In this document: positions 11,800 to 23,323 of the stretch, piece by piece
How the letters are laid out: the number at the start of each line of letters is the position of its first letter
How positions within the stretch are numbered: the first letter of the stretch is position 1
The notes under the pieces: generated by a model
What the model was told of the DNA's origin: nothing
The model's input: the letters and a program-made list of their open reading frames with translations, nothing else
Database searches by the model: none
Assembly (NCBI GenBank): GCA_024220525.1
Contig: JAMYWO010000312.1
Span: 1-25,224, forward strand
Source: Cochliopodium minus
Taxonomy: Eukaryota > Discosea > Himatismenida > Cochliopodiidae
DNA: 25,224 bases
Direction: 5' to 3'
Position numbers and translations under genes: made by a program

Positions 11800-14534
11800 T
11801 CAATATTGATCCACTCTCCTTTTTCTCGAAGGTTTGGATACCACATTCTTTAAACTATTCAACATCTCCTTCTCCCAAGACTCGAAAGAAGAAAGGAAGA
11901 GTTTAGGGTTGTCATAGAGAGGGATGGAAATCTGGTGGTAGAAACAGAGGTGAGGGAACTTGAGGAGACAATACAGTCCTTGGAAGAAATGGGTGAAGGA
12001 GATGGATTTGATGGTTTCAGAAATCATGATTTTAGATTTATTAGTGAGTGGCAAGTCTCTTGAAAAAACGGGATCGTATCCTGTGATTAAAAAAAAGAAA
12101 TTTTTTTATATTTAAGTAATAACAATAAAACAATTCTAGTAAAAAATGTTTAATTTAAAAAAAATTACCTTCAATTCTGCAAAGTCGCTTGAAAGTAATT
12201 TTGAAGATACTCTCGCCAAAAAGCTTTTTGGTTCTTGGGTTGATCAATAGCACCTATCAAGAAAAAATTTTTAAAAAAAATTGAAAAAAATAATAAAAAA
12301 AACAAAAAAAAATAATAAAAAAAAACAAAAAAAAAATAAAAAAATATACATCAAAAACATTGCAATCAAACTCAGCCAAGTTAATTTTGAGACCCAATCG
12401 CTCAAACTCGTCCCAAACGGCATCAGGCAGCTTGCCAAAATTGATGACGTCATCCTCCGTGGAGAAGGGGAAATTTTTCTTGAGGCAAATGTTCTTGAGG
12501 GTGAAAGAGAAAGTCTTGAGGTTGTTGATATGGATGAAGGGGGAATTGGCATCATTAGTAACATCTGTGTTGTTGCTTTTGTTGTCCAGAGTGTTTTTAA
12601 TGTCCAAGTTGTTTTTATTAATGTTCAAGTTTTCCATGGGGTTTTTATTAGAATTGTTATTGTTATTGTTATTGTTATTGTCATTTTCGTTCACATTATT
12701 AACATATATTTTATTTTTATTAATGTCACTTTCATTTATATTATTTTGATCATTGTTATTAATCTTTATGTAATTTTTATTATCAAAATTATTATTATTT
12801 TCGTTATTGAGAATGCTAGTCTGACGAACTCTCTTGGTGATGGGTGGAAAATCATCCGAAGTGTCCACAATGTCATTTCTTTGATCAATGGAATCACTAA
12901 AATTAGTGGACAACTTGTTTTGGTTGCTTGCATTGTTTTTGACAGAAATGTCATTGGAATTGTTGATTTTAATTTCGCCTTCGCTAATTTTCTCTTCATA
13001 AGACTTGGTGTTACTCAAAAAAAAAGGAGAAAAGCTATTGGAAGAGTCAGCCACCTCTGTTGTGTTCTCCTCAACAACTTTGTCGATATCTTTTCCGTCT
13101 CCAACTAGCACCATGTTTTCGTTTTTATCTTCTTTGTTGTGTTGTTCTTTCATGAAGGCATGGCTAAATGGATGAATAAAATCTTTGAAGTGTTGTGGGT
13201 TTACTCTATGAAAATAATTAAGAAACTTTGTTGACTAAATAGATTCTTGTTCATAAATGAACTAAAAATGAATACAAATTTTAAAAAAAATACCTGTAAC
13301 AATTGTTTCCATATTTACATTTAGGTCTTGTAAGTTCCTCTGTTTTCTTCTTCTTTGTTACTGAGCGGGTTAAAGAGACAAGATGAGTAGTTTTAGATAG
13401 ATCCAAGGTGGGTTTGTGGTAAATGTGCTCCAAAAGCTGGTCAATGGGCTTCTCTTTAAGCTCGGGATGCTCCGCTACTTGCTCTAAGAAATGATCTTTG
13501 ACAAAGCTGTAATTCAACATGGAGTAGAGAAAAGAGAGATTGTCTTTGCATTGTCTCACTTGGGAGAAAAGGCTCGAAAACTCTTTGAGATTTCTCATTT
13601 CGATGTTGTTGGTGAATGACTTTGTGCCAAAATTTAAAAAATACGCAGATTTCACTTCCTAATAACAGAAAATCACAAAATTAGTTAAAAAAAGTTTCAT
13701 TCTTAGAATATTTTCTTTCACAATTTGTTTAGAAAATTTTTACAATGTTTGTAAAAGATGAACTTATTGAGGAATCTACCAACTGTCCTCCATCCAATAA
13801 TTTTTTCTTGGATTTCTGGTCATGAACATCCATTTTCATTGTGATCGGAATATTCTTATAAGGACCTTCATCCATTTCAAAAGTAAATTCGATACTGATA
13901 AAGAAAATGAAATTTTAATAAAATTTATTTTGCTTTTGAATAATTGATAAATGTATTTTTCTTACCCAATCATCACATTATTTGTTTTTGATCTTATTTT
14001 ATTCTTGATGATTTTGAATTTGAAATAGGATGGCACCAAATAATGGAGATTTCCAAGGGTGATCAATTTGAATAGGGAATGATTGTACTGGATTAATCTT
14101 TCTCCAAAGAGCTTCAAATCTGTATTAAACCTCTCATTGCATAATCTCTCTTTCTCAACCAGCATATGTTCATAAACTAATTTTCCCATGGATTTGCAAG
14201 TGAGGCCAAAAGAACATTTCGATTCCACTCTCAAGAATGTTAACAAATATCTCAAGATTACCTTGGGCAATTTGAATATCGAATTTACTTCTATTTTGTA
14301 CATTTGTTCTTCTGATTGTGAGGGGCAAAATAACTTTTTTAGGAGCGGAATATTCGACTTTAAAAATTTATGGTAAAATTTGAAATATTAGTCAAAAATT
14401 ATGCTGAATACCTTTTCTATTCTTTCTATTACTGCATCATACCCCTCATTTGTTCTTTTTTCAAATTTTAATTCTTTCTCCTTGATTTTGGTGGTGACAT
14501 AATCATCCAAAATATGATTTATACCATCAATCAT
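11800..14534 (-). CDS. F-box protein with PBZ poly(ADP-ribose)-binding zinc finger
   Basis: Seven exons (minus): 14534-14412, 14357-13966, 13894-13744, 13658-13294, 13205-12350, 12253-12169, 12080-11800; phases agree, 750 aa, TGA stop. After a charged N-terminal helix an F-box lies at about residues 67-110 (FKLPKVILRYLLTFLRVESK, LTCKSMGKLVYEHM). A helical region follows, then at about 335-355 a textbook PBZ finger split by an intron: PKCKYGNNCYRVNPQHF followed by KDFIHP (C-x5-C-Y-R ... H-x5-H). Then come roughly 200 Asn-rich residues including a run of nine Asn, and a conserved-looking C-terminal domain (SIFKITFKRLCRIEGYDPVF) I do not recognise. PBZ fingers bind poly(ADP-ribose) in APLF, CHFR and several amoebal repair proteins. 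Inferred role: an SCF adaptor that recruits PARylated proteins. Confidence 0.82.
12655..12690 (-). repeat. Asn-codon repeat (AAT/AAC)n
   Basis: Alternating AAC/AAT codons read as GTTATT hexamers on the plus strand and encode the poly-Asn run of the F-box/PBZ protein. The codon mix makes slippage alone less likely to maintain it. Similar, more interrupted Asn tracts occur in the SH2 protein near 6240-6420. Confidence 0.8.
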
Positions 14535-14660
14535 TTCAATTTTTTTATATTTATTTGAAGATCTTTTTAATAATTATTGTTCTCTTTTCAAAGACAAGAT
14601 TCAAACTTAAAAATAGCATGTGTCATCTCATAAAATAAAAAATATAAATTAAAAAAAAAT

Positions 14661-16516
14661 TTATTTTTGGTAATCCTTTATGAGAGACAAATGTTGGAAC
14701 TCATAAGTCTGGTTGGAAACGTTCAAAAAAGGATGGCTAAATAAATCTTTCCAATCAATACGGATACGAGGATCAGCCTTTAGCATGGAAAAAAGCAAAT
14801 CAGAGCACTCAGTAGAAATGAGGGACTTTTGTTTTTCGTTGAGTGAAAAAAAGTTGTTTTTGACAATAGGCAAGCCGCCAAACAAGAGGTAGTGCATTAC
14901 GACACCCAAACTCCAAATGTCGCATTTAGAATTGTAATTCTTCTTTAGGATTTCCTCCTTTGACATTTCTTGTTTTAAAAGTTTTGAAATGGAATTCTCC
15001 AAATCAACCAATTCTAAAAGATTAAAAATTATTTTCAAAAAAAAAAATTTTTAATTTCATTATTATTATCTATTTTTTATGACTACAAAATTATTTTAAT
15101 AATTTTCTTACCAGGTGCCATGAACTCTGGTGTTCCAGCAATAGTGTAATTTTTGCTGTTTTCGTGAACGTTTTTGCTCAATCCGAAATCGGCAATTTTG
15201 ACCTTGGGGAGGACCTTGCAAGTCTCAATGGAAAAATTTTCCCAAGAGAATTGATCGTGGATGAGGAGAATCTAAAATAGAATGGATATAAATTTTTGAA
15301 TTAAATGAATTTATGTTATGATTTACATTATCTGGTTTCAAATCCCTATAAAGGTAAAAAAAATTGTTAATGTAATTAGGTATAACAGAGATATCAATTA
15401 GTTCAATCTTAAAATGAACAATTCAATATTTCAAATTACCTATGGATGATTTTGTGATCTTGCATGGCTTTGAAGGCTGATACGATCTCGCTGATGAAAT
15501 AGGAAACCCACTTTTCGGGCATAAGAAGATTGCCGGGTTGGAATTTGGTTTCCTTGGTGAGGGTCTTGATGAAATGGTGAAGATCTTCATCGCAGAACTC
15601 AGTGATTACAATCTTCTTGAACAGCTCCTGGGAATCGACCTTCTTTATCTCATAAACATTCAGCAATCTCAATACTTGTGGACAACTCTTCAATGTCCTC
15701 ATGTTCTCCCATTCTATCTCGATCATATTCTCTTTCTTGATGTTCTTGTAGATTTCGAGCTTGATATCCTTCAATGCAACCTTCATACCAGATTCTATTG
15801 AATATCCAAGATACACAATAGCAAATCCACCACCTAAAATTAAAATTTTGGTTTAAAAAATTGGTAACATAATATCAAAGAAGCCATATTGAATTTATAA
15901 TTCAATCATCTTCCAATGTTTAAAATTTACCTCCCAATTTGATTCCTGTGTTGATATATTCCTCCAATTCCTCAAGATTGTTATTGGCTCTATATTCCTT
16001 AATGCTGTATAATATTCTGAAGAATTGAAAGTTAAATACATGTCTGTTCTTTGTGATAATAGATTTTAGACCAAAAGTTGATTCTCTTAGTTCATTCAAT
16101 TTATTTTCGCTGAATTTTTTTCCTCTTTGTAAGATTATCTTGGTGATGAGCGTTATGAGCAATTTGAAGCCATTTGTCTGCTCAAATTTCTTTGCTACTT
16201 CTGTAGTTTTCCAATCTTTTATTCCATTATCCTCAAAATTTTCAATTATTTGTCCTATTATTCTTTCGCTTGCATTTTGTATATAATTGAATGTGCTCAC
16301 AATAAGAGAATCTTCTTCGCATAATCTGCAAATTATATCTTCCTCTATCGATAATAATACCAATGGATGGCTACATATGCAATATTGTTGTATTATAGAG
16401 TCTAATAGCTTCAATTTTTCTATTCTCTCTGTTTTATTTTTGTATTCTTGTGTCAGTTTATTCTTAGTTTCCATTAATTCATTGTGTTTGAATATCCATC
16501 TTCTTTGTACTAACAT
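14661..16516 (-). CDS. Serine/threonine protein kinase
   Basis: Five exons (minus): 16516-15931, 15833-15440, 15345-15327, 15271-15112, 15013-14661; 503 aa, TAA stop. Residues 1-190 are helical and carry a CxC ... CxxC cluster (YCICSHP, CRLC) of unknown role. The kinase domain runs from about 193 to 490. It has the glycine loop GGGGFAIVYLG, ATP lysine K217 in KVALK, catalytic HRDLKPDN with D328, ADFGLS with D361, GTPEFMAPE, and CDIWSLGVVMHYLLFGGLP. All catalytic residues are present. The LKPDN loop and the TPEFMAPE signature indicate Ser/Thr specificity; the layout is CAMK/ULK-like, but I cannot assign a subfamily. A 19-nt microexon encodes essentially only the catalytic loop. The gene is transcribed divergently from the DEP gene. 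Confidence 0.9.
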
Positions 16517-16803
16517 GTTTTATTTTTTCAAATTTTTTTTTTATTTTTATGTTGCTATAATTAATAAAAAATCAGCTAAATTTTTATATATTTCTCGGAA
16601 CCCTTGCCAGTTTTTGATTTCATGAATAAAAATATCTGCAGTCCACTTTTATCAATGATTTTATGGAAAAAAAAATTTATATAATTAGCAATATGCAAAC
16701 ATATTGGAAATACATTGAAAAATATATATTTTTCAATGATTCATTGTTTTCTCAATTTCTAAAATTTACCCAATTAAAAAAAAAAAATTGAATATACACC
16801 AAG
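16517..16803. promoter_or_regulatory. Divergent intergenic region (kinase / DEP gene)
   Basis: 287 nt between two divergently starting genes, so it must hold both promoters. It is AT-rich with poly-T and poly-A tracts and an imperfect palindromic stretch around 16710-16745 (TGAAAAATATATATTTTTCA-like). No defined factor site can be named. Confidence 0.5.
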
Positions 16804-19234
16804 ATGGATGATATAAAAAAGTTTGCATCACCACAACCCAAAAAATCATCCTCCACTACACTCAGGAGTTTGAAAGGATTGTCCCAATCTTTTGATAGAA
16901 GATCAGAAATTTTTAGGAATGATAGCATCTCACCATCAAATGATTCACCCATCAAATCCCCAAACCTAAATAGTAAATTTAAATAATAAAACGATAAAAT
17001 TTTATTTTGATTCAAATCAAATATTAAATTTTAATATTTCCAATAAGAGTGAGATTATTCATAAATAATAATCTTTGACTGCCGAATTTATATTATAATA
17101 TTTGAATTTTCTAATTTTTGGTCAAATGCAATCATTCGAATACTATCAATATATGTCCATAATTCAAACCAATAAAATCTCCGATCAATAAAAATAAAAT
17201 TAATTTTGATCAGGATCTGTGAGAATCGATAGCACATTGCAAAATGAGGTAAAAAAAAATTATACAACAAAAAAAACTTTTAATAATAATTTTATTTTAT
17301 AAATAGCTAAAAAACATACAAAATCAAATGCAAGATTCATTCTTTGGAGTGAAGATCCAAAGAAAGAGGTACAAAGGAAGAAAGATACTTTGCTTTTCTG
17401 GGTACGATGCATGCAAGTGGCTCTCCGTCAAGTTCGGCACGACAGACAAGAGGGTGGTAATATCCATAGGACAAGAGTTAATCAACTTGGAGATCATCTT
17501 GTCTCTTCAAAAGGACAACATATTTAAGGATAAGAAGGAGTTGTACTATGAGTTCCACGAGTCCACCAAAATGTCCAGGCTGGATCTTGCGACTTCCAAC
17601 AGGAGGTTATCCGTCAGTGTCGAAGTAAAAAAAAAAAATTTTTTTTAAAAAAATTAATAAAGCAAAGTTTGTTTTAAAAATTTTTTTGATTTATATTATT
17701 ATTTATTTCTTAAAAACTTGTGTTGATTTTTATTTCTTTTTTAATATTGAGATCTCAACATTTTTATTCGAAATAAAAAAGCAGAACATTGAAAACAATT
17801 TTTTTCAATTATCATTAAATCAATTTTATTTTTTTGTTAATTAAATTATGACAATTCTTTTTTTTTTAAAAAGTCCAACAAATTCAAGTCATCACCAATG
17901 GTGCTGAGAGACACTTACGAAAGCAAATTCCACTTTGACGGCGGCTCCGAATCCACTCTTAACGAGCTCGAGCTCCAAATCTCCGACTATGAGAAGAGAG
18001 TTCAGGAGATGAGGAACAAGAGGGATGAGGCAAAAAAGAAGGAGGAAAGGTTAGAACATTCTCGTGATGAAATGGCCTCTTTTTTTGAGAGTCTTTCTAA
18101 TGATATAAAGAAGATTGAGTCTTTGAACAAGTTGCTCTTGAAGGGCCAGAGTTACCAAGAAGCTGAGCAGCAGGTCTTCCTTTTTCAAAAAAAAAAAAAT
18201 TCAACATTTCGTTTTAATGAAACAAAAAATTTTTGAATAGAAAAAAATAAAAATTATCAAATTATTTTTCATCTAAATAAAATCTAACAAAAATATCTTG
18301 ATTAAATTATTTACACTAAAAAAATCAATATTTTTTCGATTTACTAACAAAAAAAATGAAATAAAATCTATAGAAAAAAAGCATTGAAAGTCTCCAACTT
18401 ATGATCGAACAAACATTCAGAGAAAACAATGACTTAAGAAAGAAGCTCGACAAGTTGGAGAACAAGACAAATGAAGTCTCTCGCGAAGAGGTTCTTATTT
18501 CCGAGCAAAAAGTCTTTGACACTGATATCGAAAGACTCCGTGTTTTCATTACTTCAAAAGTCTCCTATATCAACACCAAGGTAAAAAAATTTTGTTTTTT
18601 AAAGAATTTAAAAATCATCATTGTTATTTATATTTAAAAAATTTTCTTAAGAATGAACTTGGATCAAACAACGTCAGGAAAAGCATGGACTCCAGTTTGA
18701 GAATTTTGCTAGAAATACTAAAGGGTAATTATGAATTTTTATTTTTATTTTTTTTTGTTTCTTTTTATTTTTCATTTTTTTATTTTAAATAAATTTCATT
18801 AAATTTGAACTTTATATTTATTATTATTTGAAGATTTGAATTAAATTTTTTATATTATTCATTATCTTATTTTATTTTTTTTGTTTCATTTTTATTTTTT
18901 TTTAATTTTTTTCTTAAACACTAAACAAGGATCCCACGAAAGCTACCAAGAGCTCCTCAACCGAGAAAGCGTCGAAGATATCGTCAGGGCCATCGTTAAA
19001 CAAGATCAGTTCATCGGAAAGGAGTTCCAGCAAGACCTCTACCAAGTCCTCGAATTCCTCAATTTTTGGGTCACCGACGATGAACTCTACATCAGAGATT
19101 GGACAACGCAAGAGAAGGGCGATAAGGTTGACTTAAGAAAGCAGTCTCTTCGAAACTGGGGCAAGAAGATTAAGATCCAACTCCCCCTAGATCTAAAGAC
19201 CAAGCTCAACATTGTCATGACTGCCTTTTTTTAA
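16804..19234 (+). CDS. DEP-domain coiled-coil protein
   Basis: Seven exons: 16804-16972, 17214-17248, 17307-17624, 17874-18173, 18374-18580, 18652-18724, 18930-19234; 1407 nt, 468 aa, TAA stop, all phases agree. The N-terminus is basic and rich in Ser-Pro sites (ISPSNDSPIKSP). Residues 70-155 form a DEP domain: YKGRKILCFSGYDACKWLS, GQELINLEIILSLQKDN, KELYYEF. DEP domains anchor signalling proteins to membranes or GPCR complexes. Residues 190-360 are a long coiled coil (LELQISDYEKRVQEMRNKRD, FRENNDLRKKLDKLENK). The C-terminal 100 residues (GKEFQQDLYQVLEFLNFW) are helical and unfamiliar. No catalytic domain is seen. Likely a scaffold; confident for DEP and coiled coil, not for role. Exon 2 (35 nt) is short and supported by phase only. 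Confidence 0.82.
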
Positions 19235-19431
19235 AAATGGAAAGGAAAAAAGAGAATAGAGAAAAATGCTTGATTTCTTTATTCTATTGTTTTATTTTTG
19301 TATTTTTTATTAAAAGATGATATTGATCAAAACTTGTTAATGAAAAAATGTCAGTTAATTTTTTTTAACGAATCTCGAAGCGAAATTATTTTATTGGGAA
19401 TAAAAATAATAAAAAAAAGAAATTAACTTGA

Positions 19432-20211
19432 ATGAATAAGAGTGAACTAACATTGGAATTCAGGAGAAAAATTTTCAATGCCTATTTTGATGTCATTGTG
19501 ATGGAAAAATTCTCTTCATGTCTGGGGAATATTGATCCTGTTTTGGAGAGTGTAGATGTTGATCAAAATTTGGTCATCATATCTTTAAAGGTTACAAGAG
19601 AAATAATAAATGGTTAGAAGAATTCATTTATTCTAACCTATTATATATATAAAACTTCATAAAATTATGTATGATGATAATGATATTTGTCATTATAAAG
19701 CTCAAATTACATCGAGCATTATCATTATATTTCAAAATCAAAAAAAAAAAAAAAAAAAAGTATCTTAAAATTAATTTAAATTAAAAGCACATGGAAACCT
19801 GCATGGAGCTGCATCAATGATCTTGTTGGATGATTTCACATCAGTGGCTTTATTCGTCCTAGATCCTATCAATTGTGAAGAAGCTGTCTCTATTGAAATG
19901 AATTCATCATATTACTATCCTGCACTATTGGGCGAAAGGATATATCTTCATACTGAGATATTGAAAGATAAAGGTAAATGAATCATGATTATAAAGATTG
20001 GGTATTATACAATCATAATTTTTGATTTATTTTCTATTCAGGTACATTAAGAGCTGCAAGAATGGATATCAAGAATAAGGATGGAAAAATCTTGATCAGT
20101 GGAAGGCACACCATCTATAAAATCAAAACTGAAAAAAATTTCTTCCGTTTATTATTGGAGACGATACCGGATATTGAAATACCCAAAAAGAAAATTGATT
20201 CAAAATTATAA
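19432..20211 (+). CDS. Hotdog-fold acyl-CoA thioesterase, ACOT13/THEM2-like
   Basis: Three exons: 19432-19612, 19788-19973, 20042-20211; 537 nt, 178 aa, TAA stop. It is a single hotdog domain with the PaaI/ACOT13 signature: GNLHGAASMILLDDFTSVAL (helix after the HG motif, with the catalytic acidic residue in LLDD), then VSIEMNSSYYYPALLGERI with the conserved serine, then GKILISGRHTIYKI near the end. By homology it hydrolyses medium or long fatty-acyl-CoA, usually as a tetramer in cytosol or mitochondria. The usual HGG is HGA here. The N-terminus (MNKSELTLEF) is not an obvious targeting peptide. A metabolic gene among signalling genes; no sign of transfer or damage. Confidence 0.9.
19740..19759 (+). 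repeat. Poly-A tract in intron
   Basis: An uninterrupted run of about 19-20 A within the first intron of the thioesterase gene. Read errors in length are likely here, but they cannot affect the coding sequence. Confidence 0.8.
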
Positions 20212-20397
20212 TTAAACTGTAATTATTTCCTTTCATTAATTATCTCTTTGTTAATTTCAAATCCTCCGATGCATGTTAAAAATAACGTATTAGTTAAAGA
20301 ATTTATTTTTGAATCCTTGCTTCTTTAAGTCATTCACCTCTTTAGAATGAAAAATATTTGATTTATATCGTTTGTAAAAATATCCATAATTAAAAAA

Positions 20398-23043
20398 ATG
20401 GAATTGGAAACTGAAATTAAGAACCTATATTCTAACGATGAAATAGGGAAGAACATCATCTTCAACGAAAAGGCAGAGAATGAAATATTATACTGCAAAT
20501 TGGGAAAATTGATCCAAAAAGCCACAGATAAGATATATACCTCACAATGTATGTTCAATATAATATCCCTTCACATTATATCAGATTTATGTTGATTTTT
20601 ATTTAGGCAAAACAATTGTTAGGGATCTTGTGATCTCCTTCATATCTGTATGCAAACCCATAGAATTCATGGAAATGCTGATTGCGCGATATAATGGCCC
20701 AGATCTGATGGATGTGGATATATCCATCTCTCAATTTGGAAATTTCTCGGAATCCATGGATGATATAAAAGATGGGTAAGAATTTTTTTTTTGGTGAATA
20801 TTTTAATAAACATATATAATCCACTTTTATATATTAATTAATAAAATTATGAAATTTATTTTGATTTGTTTTATTTGGGAAATCCAATCTTTAAATAGCT
20901 AAAGAACTATTAACCTTTATTTTAATTAATACAAAAAAAAAAAGAGTTATTAATGTGTTCAAGGAATGGAAAAGGTATTATCCCTTGCATTTCAAAGTCA
21001 AAGAAATAAAAACTAAAGTACAAGTTTACATGAAAGAGAATCCTTCAGACAAACTTTCATCAGATTTTTTCAAGTCTGTCGTCAACGAAAGGCCCAAAAT
21101 ACAAAGGGGACTTTCAGAATTCTTCAGGGGATTCACAGAGAAAAAAGATAGGGTCAATTTAGACGGAAAAGTTTTGGTGGAGACTCTTTCTTACTATGAC
21201 TACACTTTAAGGAAAAAGATTCCCTTGGATGAATGGAGTAAATTTTATTGAACTTTAACAATTTTTTTTGAATTCATGAGTTTTTTTTTCTTCTAAAAAA
21301 AAATTAATAATTTTTACTTTATTAGTTGACGCAAAGTGGGAGCTCGACATGAAATTCTCTAAAGTAAAAGACTACCAAAAACAGGCACTTAACATCGAAA
21401 ACTACGAAAAGTACATCAATGTGATTGCCAGATGGGTCGCCACTGAGATTTTGTCAGTCAGAAACATAGAAAAGAGAAAACAGACGTTAAGTTATTTCAT
21501 AGACATGGGTATTTATGCTGCCAAAATCAACTCTTTTTCAATTTCTTTTGAAATATACTACGGCTTGTTGAAAACTCAAAAAGTAAAGTCTATCTGGTCC
21601 ACTATCACTAAAACTGATGAGTCTAACTTTGATTATTTGGCAAATTTATTTAAAACTACCAATCACTTTCAAAATTACAGGTAAATCATTTAATTGATAA
21701 AAATTAATTGAAATTCAAAAATATTTATCAATTAAATATTTTAAAAATAGATTTATTTTTTTTCAAAAATTATTACTTGATTTTGAAACTTTATTTCATT
21801 TTTTTTTAAAAGAGATGTTCTTGAAAAATCAACTGGTTGTATTTTGCCAATTTTCTCCATTGTCAAAAACAAAATTTCACTTACAAGCGAGTCCAACAAA
21901 AAATTGAACGAGAACAAACTCGTCAACTTTTCAAAGATGAACATTTATGGAAAGATTTTGTCCGAGTATCACAACTATTTCAGTGAAGAGATCGGTTTTG
22001 TTCCTGACAAAGAAGCGGAAAGATACTTGGCGGAATCTGAGTGTTGGAAACCTAACGAAATTTCACAAGTAAAATAATTTTTCTTTTCAAAATTTTAAAT
22101 GAATGATTGATAAACTTATTTGTATTCAATTTAAAATATTTATTGTTGGAAAAATATAATTCTAGAAAAGGGGTTTTAACTATATTTTAATATCAATTAT
22201 TTATTTTTTCTTTAACTGTATTTTTTTTAATTCGCTTGATTAACTGTATTTTTTGAAAAGATGGAAAAAAAATATGCCAAAATGGAGAGTTCGGAAGAAG
22301 ACTTAAGACCCTCACTAGCCATTCCCAAAATCAAAACCAATAAATTCTCCGAAGAAGGGACGAACCACACCGACTACCTCAAAATGTCCGAGGAGATCAC
22401 CGAACACGATTGGTTGTTGCTTTTTGGTGGAGGAGAGAGTTTTTCATTTGGGGAGGGTGAGTTATTGTTGCATTATAGCAATCCACACAATTATTTGCAT
22501 TTCATACAGAGCGGATCTGCTGATTTGAAATTTGAAGTAAAAAGAAACAATTATATTGATTTAAAAAACTTTAAAAATATCAATAATTTTAAATTGAAAA
22601 ATTCAAAAATTATTATACCATTTTTTGGTTTTTTTTGACTCTTTTAGAAGCATTTTTATTTTTTTTGTACGACAGAATTTTCAATACAGTATCAATCTCA
22701 CGAAAACTGGTCTGTTTGGAGAAGAGTGCATTTTTCCACACATGAAAAACAGATCAAGGTAATGATTATCTGATTGTTTTTTTTTGATTCTTCATTTTTA
22801 AATTTTCATTTACTTTTTCTTTTGTTAAAATTTTTATTTTATTGAACATCATGATTTTAGAGCACAAATCATTTCAAAATCTAAAGGTGAAGTGAAGGTG
22901 GTTTCCAACACTTATCTCTTCAAAATCTTGAGTCAAGATTACATTGTTGCTGCCAAATTCTTCAAGTTCTTATGCAGAAAAATTGTATCTAAGCTTTCAA
23001 AATATCACCGAGAGATAATGGGGAAACATGTCATGGAAAATAG
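20398..23043 (+). CDS. RasGEF with cyclic-nucleotide-binding domain, 3' end unresolved
   Basis: Eight exons: 20398-20548, 20607-20775, 20945-21237, 21326-21680, 21813-22068, 22261-22536, 22676-22758, 22861-23043 (589 codons, ends in phase 2). A RasGEF N-terminal module (CKTIVRDLVISFISVCKPIE, FMEMLIARYNGP, VFKEWKRYYPLHF) is followed by a Cdc25-type domain (VIARWVATEILSVRN, TTNHFQNYRDVLEKSTGCI, LVNFSKMNIYGKIL). Then a cNMP-binding domain: FGEGELLLHYSNPHNYLHFI, SGSADLKF, FGEECIF ... RSRAQII. By family it activates a Ras-like GTPase, possibly under cAMP/cGMP control as in Dictyostelium GbpC/GbpD or animal Epac. The first conserved GEF region (normally near A-x-QLT) is poorly matched. After 23043 a donor leads into T-rich DNA with an N, so the true end is not seen. 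Confidence 0.82.
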
Positions 23044-23323
23044 GTCAAAAAATATTTTTTGTTATTTTTATTTATTTATTTTTTATTTTTTATTTTTTAT
23101 TTTTTATTTTTTATTTTTTATTTTTTATTTTTTTTAAAAAATTTTAATATCATCATNTTTTGTTTTTTTTTTTATATTTTTTTTTTATATTTTTTTTTTT
23201 ATATTTTTTTTTTTATATTTTTTTTTTTATTTTTTTTTTTATATTTTTTTTTTTATATTTTTTTTTTTATATTTTTTTAATCTGATCAGATTTTAATTCA
23301 AAAAAATATTTGGCTTTGGTTAG
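23044..23323 (+). repeat. T-rich low-complexity stretch with an N
   Basis: It holds a (TTTTTTA)n heptamer array at about 23060-23137, a short mixed segment, an N at 23157, and then a (T)8-10-AT array to about 23278. It resembles the T-rich introns of this genome but is the only place with an ambiguous base. Nothing coding is visible apart from slippage-type Phe/Tyr frames. Confidence 0.8.

Noticed and set aside
12281-13108. 275-aa plus-strand open frame rich in Ile/Val
   Set aside because: Antisense shadow of the Asn-rich exon of the F-box/PBZ gene; AAT/AAC codons read backwards give Ile/Val. The minus-strand frame has phase-matched introns and domains.
11800-14534. Histone PARylation factor 1 (HPF1) identity for the PBZ protein
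   Set aside because: HPF1 of some animals has a PBZ finger, but the expected C-terminal HPF1 domain is not seen, and an F-box is.
23059-23280. Phe/Tyr-rich plus-strand open frame across the N
   Set aside because: Translation of T-rich repeats; no domain and typical intron composition.
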